From Oscillospiraceae bacterium (GTDB taxonomy: Bacteria > Bacillota > Clostridia > Oscillospirales > Ruminococcaceae), in contig JAFSIC010000020.1 of the NCBI GenBank assembly GCA_017439985.1, positions 1 to 64,000 of the forward strand: DNA of 64,000 nt. Reading direction: 5' to 3'. The number at the start of each line of letters is the position of its first letter. Position 1 is the first letter of the stretch. The notes beneath the pieces are model-generated. The model worked only from the letters and a program-made list of their open reading frames with translations, was not told where the DNA came from and ran no database searches. Below, one piece after another: positions 50,576 through 58,709 of this stretch. The translations under genes and the position numbers were made by a program.

Positions 50576-51297
50576 TGGAAAAGCTGAAAAAACTGTGGCA
50601 GAGCAGCGGTAAATGGTTTCTGTTGAGTGTGCCTTTGGCGGTGCTGGTGCTTTTTGTTTCCGTGCAATTGCTGGAACAAAGCATGGAACCGGTGGAAGCT
50701 GTTCCAACCGAACGCGAAGTGACCTTTGATTTGGAAGTAAACCCAGTCTATGATTCAGAGGATGGTGTGGTAGTTATCAAACCGGAGGAGGAAGCAGAGA
50801 AAAACACCTCTGTGTACGACAGCCAACCAGAGGAGTTGTGGCATGAACTAGAGCCGTTGTCCAGTGAGAGCTATACTCTTCCGGCAGAAGCAAAACTGGA
50901 GGATTGTCTGGCTGTGCTAACAATTCCTCGCATCGGAATCTCCGCACAGATTTTTGAAACAGAAAGTACCGAGATAGAAGCCATGACCAAAGGCATTGCT
51001 CACTTTGCCGTTACTTCCGCATGGGACGGAAATGTAGGAGTCTGTTCCCATAACGTAGCGCCGCAGGGTGCAGTAGCCTATTTCCGAGACCTCCATCTGC
51101 TAGAGAAAGGAGATGAGATCCGATACAAAACTGCCAGAGGGGAACGGGTGTATGTTGTCAGGGAAGTAAAAGAGATTCCGTCCAGTGACTGGAGTTATCT
51201 CAAAAACTACGATGACGGAATCAACCGTATTACCCTGATTACCTGTATCAGCGGCAAAGCAGATAGCCGTCTGATGGTGCAGGCTGTGGAGGAATAA
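50575..51297 (+). CDS. Sortase (class D/B-like) of the conjugative element
   Basis: A 240-residue membrane transpeptidase that links surface proteins to the wall. A signal anchor (about 15-32) is followed by an acidic linker and the sortase barrel (about 110-240). Catalytic residues are His159 in VCSHNVAPQG, Cys224 in LITCISGKADS and Arg232 in SRLMVQA. The start overlaps the stop of the membrane protein (TAATG). The likely client is the adhesin at 51371, which ends in LPKTGV. The exact class is not certain. Confidence 0.85.
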   Translation: MEKLKKLWQSSGKWFLLSVPLAVLVLFVSVQLLEQSMEPVEAVPTEREVTFDLEVNPVYDSEDGVVVIKPEEEAEKNTSVYDSQPEELWHELEPLSSESYTLPAEAKLEDCLAVLTIPRIGISAQIFETESTEIEAMTKGIAHFAVTSAWDGNVGVCSHNVAPQGAVAYFRDLHLLEKGDEIRYKTARGERVYVVREVKEIPSSDWSYLKNYDDGINRITLITCISGKADSRLMVQAVEE

Positions 51298-51315
51298 CAA
51301 ATGAATCACATCACG

Positions 51316-51348
51316 AAGGCCGTTGTCAGAAGACAGCGGCCTTTTTTG
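51316..51348 (+). terminator. Terminator between sortase and adhesin
   Basis: AAGGCCGTTGTC (51316-51327) and GACAGCGGCCTT (51332-51343) pair around AGAA, with one mismatch and a T-run. It may reduce read-through into the large adhesin gene. Confidence 0.75.
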
Positions 51349-51370
51349 ATGTCCAGAAAGGAAGTACAAG

Positions 51371-54300
51371 ATGAAACAACGTACAAAACAGAAACTAAGT
51401 AAGTTGACTTCGCTGTTTTTGACTCTGATGATGCTGTTCAGTATCTCGGTCAATGCGTTTGCACTGGGACCAAGCGAAGAAGCTGTGCAGGAAGAAGATG
51501 AAGTCCAGGTAGAAGTTATTCTTCCGGAAGAGGGAACAAAAGAAACTGTTTCGGAAACAGAAGAAATTACCGAAGAACACTGGCTGCAGCAGTACCAGAA
51601 CTGGGCACTGAGTCAGGCAAATGTCAGTACCATGGCGCTCCGTGGAGCGTCACCGAGCCTGTCATATATCTCATGGGCCAGCGGTGAGACAAACCGTCTG
51701 AAATTTGCCAATGGCGGTTGGCTGGGTACTCCGCTGCCCAGAATCAGTCTCAATGGTGAAGTTGCTTTCTGCGGTGAGTGGAACGGTGTCGAGCCAAGCG
51801 GCAGCTATGAGCAGACAGGTACCGGTGATGACCCTGTCATCAAGCAGATTCTTGCCAACTACGATAAATCTTCCAAAAGCAACGCCCACTATGCGGCGGC
51901 ACAGGTTGCTATTTGGGCAAGAATCATGGGAACTAGCGTATCCTCTTGGGGCGACTGTCCTGCACAGAGTGCATACAATGAAATTCGTAATGGAAACAAT
52001 GATACCAGTAATGTGAAGTACAACTATATCAGCTGGAGTGGCGGCACACAGGATCTCATCACTTACAATATTGAGGAAGATGTGGAAGATCCGGATGAAC
52101 CGGAACCGCCAACAGAAGAGGAGTATCCACCAGACGAATACCGTATTGAAGTAAATACAGAGACCTCAACTGAAACAGAGGTGCGTAACAGAACTTCCTA
52201 TGATTATTCCGATGCCGTCGGTCAGATCACTGTCCGTAAGCACGATCAGGATGGGAAAAGTCTGGATTCTGCTCTCTTTGATATTGATGTAGCTTTTACC
52301 GATGGTTCCCATACCACTATTCAGAACTGGGAAGTGGATAACGGTGCAAGACTGTTTACCTGGACTCATCCAAAGGACAATCATGATCCGGCAACCGTTA
52401 CCATCCGTGAAGTGAAAGCACCGGATGGCTATGAGATGGACGAAACACCGCAGACGGCTGTGGTAGCGCCAACCTATACCCGTGTAACCAAAGTAGAAAC
52501 ATGGACAGTTACCATCGTGACAGAAACTACTTCCTCCACTGTTATTGAAATTGCCAGCGGCGAGGTGGTGGCGGAGTCAAGTTCTTCCTCTTCTGCGGAA
52601 ACTGAAAGCGATCCGCAGGTGCAGGAACACACAGACTTTATTGAAGGTGATAGAGAAACAACCGTGACCTTCGTGAACAACGAGTTGCCTTGTTCTCTGA
52701 CCATCTACAAGCATGAAAAGGGTAACAAGGAGATTGCGCTGGAAGGTGCCAGATTCCGTATCCGTTATGCAGACCCGAATGTCTGTGCGGAAGTCTGGAC
52801 CGAAACCACCGATGCAAAGGGTGAAATCTATCTCCCATTACCTGACGACGGTACCTTGATTGTAGAGGAACTGGAAGCTCCGGAGGGTTATGTCATTGGT
52901 GAAATCACAAGCCATGAAGTGGTTGTTCAGAAAGGAGAAGATAAACGAATCGATATCTCCAATGACAAAAAGGCAAGCATCATCGTCTATAAACGAGACA
53001 ATCAGACTGGTCAGTTACTGGCTGGTGCGGTAATCAAAGCGACTCTGCTGAGAAGCCATACCACTCCATACGAAAGCGGCATGGTCTATACTCAGACTAC
53101 CGATGAAAGCGGTCGAGCCATCTTTGAAAACATGATTCCCGGGGAATATCGCATCGAGGAAACTTCTCCACCGCAGTATTATCTGCCGACCGATGTGGTA
53201 CACACAGTCAATGTCTATGACGGTTCCCATGCAGCTGTTGAGGTAGAGTTCCGTAACGATCCTTGGACCGGTCTTACCATCCGAAAAGTAGATGCCATTA
53301 CAGGGGAAGGTTTGGCAGGTGCTGTCTTTAAGCTGTATGAAGGTACTGCAGCAGAAAACACGAAATTCCTTGGAGATTTCCAGACCAATCAGTACGGCAA
53401 CATTGTGGTATCGGAACTGGAAAGTGAGAAATATTACACTATCGTAGAAGCACAGGCTCCTTACGGTTATCTGTTGGACAAAGAAAACAGTACACAGACT
53501 ATTGAAATCAAGCCGGAGGCACTGGAAGAGAATCTGACCGTTATTTTCCGAAATCTGCCGAAGCCAAAACTGCTCATTGAGAAAATCGACGCAGATAGCG
53601 GTGAGAAACTGGAAGGCGCTGTGTTACGTGTGGCACGACGCGGCTCCGAGGAATATGTGAATGTAACTACCGGTAAGGACGGTACTGTCCTTTTGGAAGG
53701 TTTGGAAGAAGACTGGTACACTGTTACAGAGATTCGCAGTCCAAGTGGCTATGTCTGTGATGATACCCATCACGACATTGAACTGATTGCCGGCGAAACT
53801 GCAGAACTGGTGGTACAGAACCGCCAGAAACCAAGTCTTGTTATCGAGAAAACCGACAGTATGACCCTGCAGCCGCTGGAAGGTGTTGTATTTGAAGTAA
53901 GTGTGAAAGACGGAGCTTCTCTCGGTCAGTTCAGTACCGATGAAGAAGGCAGAATCGTCATTGAGCGTGTGGAACCAAACGAAATCTATCTGGTCAAAGA
54001 AGTAAAAGCACTGCCGGGTTATCTTATGGATGAAACAGTCCATGAAGTGGCACTGTCTGCCAACGAAAGCAAAACTCTGAAACTGCAGAATACTCCAGAG
54101 CATCCAATCATCATTCAGAAAAGGGATGCAGCGACAGGTGAACCGATTTCGGATACGGTATTCCTTGTGACTAAGGTAGATGGAAGCATCATTGGTGAAT
54201 ACCGAACCGGTTCCAACGGTATGGTAACTGTGTCCGGTGAGGTTGTTGTTCCGGGGTGGTACCGTGTTCAGGAAATCGAAGCCAATCCAGCTTATATTGC

Positions 54301-56014
54301 AGACAGAACTCCAAAACTGGTGGAACTGACATACGGCGAACCGGCTGTGGTAGAATTCACAAACAAAGCCAGAACCGGTCTGCAGATTCGAAAAAAAGAT
54401 GCGGTAACAGGTAATCCAATCAAGGATGTCGGTTTCTATGTGGAAGAAATCAGCGGCAGAGAAATCGGTACCTTCTATACCGATGGGGCAGGTATCATCA
54501 ATATTCCAAATCAGGAGGAAATCTGGGTTAGAGTAAGAGAAGTAAAAGCTGCAGAAGGTTATAAAGCAGATCCAACACCAAAGACCATTCAGCTGAAGTC
54601 CGGTGAACTGAATATTCTGGAATTCCGTAATCAGCCATATCCAACCCTGAAAATTGTAAAGGTAGATGAACAGACCAATCAGCCGCTGGCAGGTGTGAGG
54701 ATTCGTGTCTATGACAAATTCCATCGAGAAGTGGGCACCTATACCACCAACAATCTGGGGCAGATTATTCTGACCGGCATGGATGGCGGTGAAACTCTCT
54801 ATGTTCAGGAAGTGGAAACTCTGCCAGGTTACCAGCTGGACAAAACAGTCCATGAAGCGCAACTGACTTGGGGTGAAACCACAACTGTCGAAATCAGTAA
54901 TAAACCACTGGCAACTCTTAAAATCCTCAAAGTAGATGCAGAGAGCAAAGCACCGATTTACGGGGCAGTCTTCCTTCTGTACGATGAGAAAAATAATCTG
55001 ATTGGCGAATATACTACCGACCAGAACGGACTCATTGAGTTTAACAGTGAACTGCCGGCAGGTAAGTACAAGCTGAAAGAAATTAAGTGTGAGGGTTATG
55101 TGGTGGATGAAACCATCCGTACGGTGGAAGTGAAGTCCGGTGAAACCACCGAGCTTATAATAGAAAACAGACCACTGCGAGGTCAGATTCAGATTGTGAA
55201 GAAGTCTGCCGATGACAATCCAATCACCAAAGGCAAAGCAGGAATTCTTCTGGACGGCGCTGTTTTTAAAATCTACAACGACAAACTGGAAGTAGTGGAT
55301 ACCATCACCACAGAGAAAGGAGTTGCTACCTCCAAAGCTCTGCCCCTTGGAACCTATGCCATCAAGGAAGTGTCAGCACCGGAGTATTATCTCCTCAATG
55401 ATAAGGTGTTCTATGCCCAGTTGAAAGTTGCCGATGATTTGGTGAGCTTTGAAGTACTCAATAGCAGCATGATTCCGGATGTCAGCATTGAGAAGCATGG
55501 CAATATGGAAGTGTTGGCAGGCGACAGCATGACCTATGAGTTCAGCAACATCCGCAACGCCTCCAACTGTGTACTGGACGAGTTCTACTGGCACGATGCT
55601 CTTCCAAACGAAGTGCGTGTGGACAGAATCGTTACCGGTACATGGTCTGAAAGACTGAGCTATTCTGTCAGCTACTGCACCAATCTGGACGATGATTACA
55701 CTGTTCTGGAAGAGAATCTCCCTTCCACTGTAAGTCATACTCTGGATTGTTCTGCAGAAACTCTGAGACTAAAAAAGGGTGAATATATCACTGACCTTCG
55801 CTTTGATTTCGGTACAGTCGGTCCTGACTTCCATGAAGAAAGCAGTCCGCTGCTGTTCGTAACAGCTCTTGCAGATCTGGCGGATGGATTCCGTATCATC
55901 AACCGTGCCGATGCAGGCGGCAGAATCAGTGATGAGTGGATTATCGCCAAAGACACCTGGGTAACTGTTGTCTGGGCAGCAAACAAGGGCGAACTGCCGA
56001 AGACCGGTGTGTAA
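51371..56014 (+). CDS. Giant thioester/Cna_B (SpaA-like) adhesin with terminal LPKTG
   Basis: A 1547-residue exported protein. A signal peptide (1-30) and an acidic stretch lead to a thioester domain (about 75-225) with Cys134 in FCGEWNG and Gln178 in AAQVAIWA, the pair that would form an internal thioester for covalent host binding. Eleven Cna_B/SpaA-type repeats follow (from about residue 285 to 1410), each opening with a motif such as LTIRKVDAITGEGLAGAVF, and a different domain from about 1411. The end is ELPKTGV with no membrane helix or basic tail, unlike a usual LPXTG anchor. AGAAAGGAAG precedes the ATG. It follows the sortase and may serve cell contact during transfer. Confidence 0.85.
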   Translation: MKQRTKQKLSKLTSLFLTLMMLFSISVNAFALGPSEEAVQEEDEVQVEVILPEEGTKETVSETEEITEEHWLQQYQNWALSQANVSTMALRGASPSLSYISWASGETNRLKFANGGWLGTPLPRISLNGEVAFCGEWNGVEPSGSYEQTGTGDDPVIKQILANYDKSSKSNAHYAAAQVAIWARIMGTSVSSWGDCPAQSAYNEIRNGNNDTSNVKYNYISWSGGTQDLITYNIEEDVEDPDEPEPPTEEEYPPDEYRIEVNTETSTETEVRNRTSYDYSDAVGQITVRKHDQDGKSLDSALFDIDVAFTDGSHTTIQNWEVDNGARLFTWTHPKDNHDPATVTIREVKAPDGYEMDETPQTAVVAPTYTRVTKVETWTVTIVTETTSSTVIEIASGEVVAESSSSSSAETESDPQVQEHTDFIEGDRETTVTFVNNELPCSLTIYKHEKGNKEIALEGARFRIRYADPNVCAEVWTETTDAKGEIYLPLPDDGTLIVEELEAPEGYVIGEITSHEVVVQKGEDKRIDISNDKKASIIVYKRDNQTGQLLAGAVIKATLLRSHTTPYESGMVYTQTTDESGRAIFENMIPGEYRIEETSPPQYYLPTDVVHTVNVYDGSHAAVEVEFRNDPWTGLTIRKVDAITGEGLAGAVFKLYEGTAAENTKFLGDFQTNQYGNIVVSELESEKYYTIVEAQAPYGYLLDKENSTQTIEIKPEALEENLTVIFRNLPKPKLLIEKIDADSGEKLEGAVLRVARRGSEEYVNVTTGKDGTVLLEGLEEDWYTVTEIRSPSGYVCDDTHHDIELIAGETAELVVQNRQKPSLVIEKTDSMTLQPLEGVVFEVSVKDGASLGQFSTDEEGRIVIERVEPNEIYLVKEVKALPGYLMDETVHEVALSANESKTLKLQNTPEHPIIIQKRDAATGEPISDTVFLVTKVDGSIIGEYRTGSNGMVTVSGEVVVPGWYRVQEIEANPAYIADRTPKLVELTYGEPAVVEFTNKARTGLQIRKKDAVTGNPIKDVGFYVEEISGREIGTFYTDGAGIINIPNQEEIWVRVREVKAAEGYKADPTPKTIQLKSGELNILEFRNQPYPTLKIVKVDEQTNQPLAGVRIRVYDKFHREVGTYTTNNLGQIILTGMDGGETLYVQEVETLPGYQLDKTVHEAQLTWGETTTVEISNKPLATLKILKVDAESKAPIYGAVFLLYDEKNNLIGEYTTDQNGLIEFNSELPAGKYKLKEIKCEGYVVDETIRTVEVKSGETTELIIENRPLRGQIQIVKKSADDNPITKGKAGILLDGAVFKIYNDKLEVVDTITTEKGVATSKALPLGTYAIKEVSAPEYYLLNDKVFYAQLKVADDLVSFEVLNSSMIPDVSIEKHGNMEVLAGDSMTYEFSNIRNASNCVLDEFYWHDALPNEVRVDRIVTGTWSERLSYSVSYCTNLDDDYTVLEENLPSTVSHTLDCSAETLRLKKGEYITDLRFDFGTVGPDFHEESSPLLFVTALADLADGFRIINRADAGGRISDEWIIAKDTWVTVVWAANKGELPKTGV

Positions 56015-56037
56015 GACTGTTTGGAAAGGAAGGATTT

Positions 56038-56619
56038 ATGCCAATTATACGCAATATTCTACGTGTACAGGGCGGCAGCGCAAAAGCTGCTGCCCTCTTT
56101 GATTTTATCGCAGACCGAACGCTGGGGCGAGGCAGTGTGGATTTTAACCGTATCACGCCCATGCCGCCATGGGTGTTCCGGGAAGCGACCAACCGAGATC
56201 TGCTGAAAAAGTATGGGGAAGAAAACTGTTCCCGTGGCTGGTGTATGCAGAACTGGGGTTGTGCGCAAAATGTGCTGCACCCGGAAGAAACACAAAGGCT
56301 TTACGATAATGGAGATACCCTTCGTTTTGACACGGAAGACAACGATGTTTGGGAACTGATACAGAAGCTGTCTCTGATCTTTAAGGATGTGTATCTGGAT
56401 TACCTTTGGGCCAGCGAAGACGTGGGCAGTAATGTGGGAGCCATGCAGTTTAAGGATGGGGAAATCCTCATTGAATTTATCCCAGCCGCAGGAAGCCGAG
56501 TGGCTGTTGAGAAATCACTGGACATTCTGGGAGCTAGAGCAGCAGATTTTGGCCTTGTTTATGACCCGAACAGCGGAAACTACGAATACAGAGGAAGTGA
56601 TAGTCTTGGAAAAGCGTAA
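56038..56619 (+). CDS. Api92-like ferredoxin-fold domain protein (DUF1281-type)
   Basis: A 193-residue soluble protein. It begins MPIIRNILRVQGGSAKAAA and has SVDFNRITPMPPWVF and RGWCMQNWGCAQN. The layout recalls DUF1281/Api92-like proteins of phages and conjugative elements, which have a ferredoxin-like fold and unknown function; this is from memory. The start is the ATG at 56038 behind GGAAGGA, 23 bases after the adhesin; the frame is open further upstream but would overlap the adhesin. It overlaps the YodL-domain gene by 14 bases. Confidence 0.6.
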   Translation: MPIIRNILRVQGGSAKAAALFDFIADRTLGRGSVDFNRITPMPPWVFREATNRDLLKKYGEENCSRGWCMQNWGCAQNVLHPEETQRLYDNGDTLRFDTEDNDVWELIQKLSLIFKDVYLDYLWASEDVGSNVGAMQFKDGEILIEFIPAAGSRVAVEKSLDILGARAADFGLVYDPNSGNYEYRGSDSLGKA

Positions 56620-57106
56620 ACTCATTCGGGAGGGTGGGCTTGCGATTGGATATTTGGAAGGAAAAAATGCTGTGCTGGATGCAGCCTTTTTCGGTTGTGA
56701 AGCAGGACGTCGTCTGATTCGTATGGGACATCAGATCCACTGGCGTCCTGCCATAGCACAGCAGTTGGAACAGAAAGAAGAAAAGGGACAAAGCGTTCAT
56801 GTTCGTATTTATCAGCTGAAAGAACAGGTGGACCCAAGTAAGAAGTTTATCAGCTACGAAAGACTATATCAGCAGTTTGGCGGTATTTCGGAGAGTGACT
56901 ATAAATCTGTCTTTAACGGCAAGCTTAACGCGAAAGAGCCGGAAGAGATTTATGAACTGCTCAATGAAACGCTACTTCCCAAAGGTTACCGAGGCCATCG
57001 TTTAACGGTATCCGATGTGGTGGTCTGTATCTCGGAAGAAAATGTTCGATGCTGGTATGTGGATATGGACGGCTTTGTTCCCATTACCTTTAAGGAGGAA
57101 AACTAA
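56606..57106 (+). CDS. YodL-domain protein of the element
   Basis: A 166-residue protein that starts at TTG 56606, nine bases behind GAGGAA, in a different frame from the gene before. An N-terminal helical part with NAVLDAAFFGCEAGRRL and a middle VRIYQLKEQVDPSKKF lead to LPKGYRGHRLTVSDVVVC, CWYVDMDGFVPI at the end, the YodL domain core. B. subtilis YodL acts on MreB in spore formation; in conjugative elements the role is unknown. It overlaps the DUF1281-type gene, and the membrane protein at 57108 follows one base after its stop. Confidence 0.65.
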   Translation: MEKRKLIREGGLAIGYLEGKNAVLDAAFFGCEAGRRLIRMGHQIHWRPAIAQQLEQKEEKGQSVHVRIYQLKEQVDPSKKFISYERLYQQFGGISESDYKSVFNGKLNAKEPEEIYELLNETLLPKGYRGHRLTVSDVVVCISEENVRCWYVDMDGFVPITFKEEN

Positions 57107-57107
57107 T

Positions 57108-57452
57108 ATGAAATTAAAACAAAAAGCGATGGCGCTGCTTACTGCGGCAAGCCTTAGCATGAATCTTGCGGTGGCAGTCATGGCGACAGGTGCCCCGACA
57201 GGAGACGTGTCCGCTGTCATTGAACAAACTTGGCAAAGCGCAGCCCAGCAGATCAAAACGGTGGTAAACAATGTGGTGTTCCCAGCGCTGGACATGATCC
57301 TTGCTGTGCTTCTTTTTGTGAAGATTGCAAGCGCATACATGGACTACCGTAAGCACGGACAGATGGAGTGGGCACCGGTTGCGATTCTCTTTGCAGGTCT
57401 TATTTTCTCTCTGACAGCACCGCAGTTTATCTGGACCATTCTTGGTATCTAA
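57108..57452 (+). CDS. Small exported two-helix protein (VirB2/Maff2-like)
   Basis: A 114-residue protein with a signal-like start (to VMATGA, about 26), a short polar segment and two helices (about 51-68 and 81-111), ending FIWTILGI. This layout is that of Maff2/DUF3852 or VirB2-like pilins, found just before TrbL/VirB6 genes in Tn1549-type elements. It could be the transfer pilin. GGAGG precedes the ATG. Confidence 0.65.
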   Translation: MKLKQKAMALLTAASLSMNLAVAVMATGAPTGDVSAVIEQTWQSAAQQIKTVVNNVVFPALDMILAVLLFVKIASAYMDYRKHGQMEWAPVAILFAGLIFSLTAPQFIWTILGI

Positions 57453-57465
57453 GAGGTGATAATCC

Positions 57466-58317
57466 TTGTTCATTTGGGATTTTGTCGCTGATTTAGTATT
57501 GGGACAGGTATTTGACTGGGTCTATGGCAAGGTCGTGGAGTTCCTTGGAGAGTTTTTCACCATGATGAAAGGCATGGGTTCAGAATTGTTTACCTTTCCG
57601 TGGGTACAGGCTGTGGTGGAGTTCTTCTCCTGTTTTGCGTGGACACTCTATGTGGTTGGACTGGTGGTTGCTGTGTTTGAAGGGTCTGTAGAATACCAGT
57701 CCGGACGCAGTGGTGTTCTGCGGGAGATGGCAATGAGTACTCTTCGAGGTTTCTTTGCTGTCAGTCTCTTTACCACTGTTCCGGTGGAACTGTATAAGCT
57801 CTGCATTGACCTGCAGGGCAGTCTTTCTTCCGAGATAGCCGGAGTTGCCCATACAGATGGAATCAGCACCTATGCCCATGCGGCTCTCAATACCATGAAA
57901 GGTATGGGCGGATTTCTGTCCCTGTTTCTGCTGATTCTCATGGGATACTCTGTCATCAAAGTGTTCTTTGCGAACCTCAAACGCGGAGGGATTCTTCTCA
58001 TTCAGATTGCAGTAGGAAGTCTTTACATGTTCTCTGTTCCAAGAGGATATATGGACGGCTTCTACAGCTGGTGCAAACAGGTGGCGGGTTTGTGTCTGAC
58101 AGCCTTTCTTCAATCCACCATCCTCATTGCAGGTCTGATGGTCTGGAGTGAGAACATGCTCCTTGGCTGTGGCCTAATGCTCTCTGCCAATGAGATTCCG
58201 CGCATTGCCCAGCAGTTCGGTTTGGATACCAGTACTAAAGCCAATATTATGTCAGCCATTTATGCTACCCAGACAGTCGTCAATCTGGGCCGCAATCTGG
58301 CGACAGCAGTGAAGTAA
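57466..58317 (+). CDS. VirB6/TrbL-like conjugal membrane protein
   Basis: A 283-residue inner-membrane protein with about six helices. It starts at TTG 57466 behind AGAGGTG (start reads FIWDFVADLVL). GLVVAVFEGSVEYQSGRSG and TLRGFFAVSLFTTVPVELY lie between helices, and ARQFGLDTS-like sequence closes it. It resembles the CD1112-type TrbL/VirB6 protein of clostridial conjugative elements, part of the transfer channel. It lies between the VirB2- and PrgI-like genes. Confidence 0.75.
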   Translation: MFIWDFVADLVLGQVFDWVYGKVVEFLGEFFTMMKGMGSELFTFPWVQAVVEFFSCFAWTLYVVGLVVAVFEGSVEYQSGRSGVLREMAMSTLRGFFAVSLFTTVPVELYKLCIDLQGSLSSEIAGVAHTDGISTYAHAALNTMKGMGGFLSLFLLILMGYSVIKVFFANLKRGGILLIQIAVGSLYMFSVPRGYMDGFYSWCKQVAGLCLTAFLQSTILIAGLMVWSENMLLGCGLMLSANEIPRIAQQFGLDTSTKANIMSAIYATQTVVNLGRNLATAVK

Positions 58318-58340
58318 TCCACAATCTTACGGTGGAAGGT

Positions 58341-58709
58341 GTGAAAAACTTGTATATCTACCCAGATAATTTAAAAGCCGCCCCTACCTTATGGTTGTGG
58401 CGGCTGCAGGATATGGCAATCGGTGGCCTCTTGGCTGTTTTGGGAGTAGCCATGCTGGTGCAGTTTGGCTCCTTTCTCTTTGCAGCCATTGCCGCCCTGT
58501 ACCTGTTCCTGACCATTCGATTTGATGATGTCTGCATTTTGGATTTTATTCGGAAAGCAGGCATCTATTTTTTGTTTCAGGCCCAGTCTTTCCGCTGGGT
58601 CTCTCATGAAGGAGTGATGAATCATACTCAGAAAAAGAAAATCCACACGCAGTCTCATGAACATCAAAGCCATCAGCGAGCACAGCATCGTCGGCGAAAG
58701 AGGAGATGA
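58341..58709 (+). CDS. PrgI-family (VirB3-like) membrane protein
   Basis: A 122-residue protein, with KNLYIYPDNLKAAPTLWLW near the start and two helices (about 28-62) typical of PrgI-like proteins, which sit where VirB3 does in type IV systems. The C-terminus is basic and His-rich (HTQKKKIHTQSHEHQ). The start GTG 58341 is uncertain; a GTG at 58332 or TTG at 58350 are alternatives. Its last 53 bases overlap the VirB4 gene. Confidence 0.65.
   Translation: MKNLYIYPDNLKAAPTLWLWRLQDMAIGGLLAVLGVAMLVQFGSFLFAAIAALYLFLTIRFDDVCILDFIRKAGIYFLFQAQSFRWVSHEGVMNHTQKKKIHTQSHEHQSHQRAQHRRRKRR

Noticed and set aside
53624..54862. Minus-strand frame of 412 codons within the adhesin
   Set aside because: Shadow of the Cna_B repeats; Phe/Ile-rich, with no start site.
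56629..56640. GGGTGGG in the YodL gene, and another near 61188 in the M23 gene
   Set aside because: Single boxes inside coding sequence of the conjugative element, without the four-box layout or promoter.
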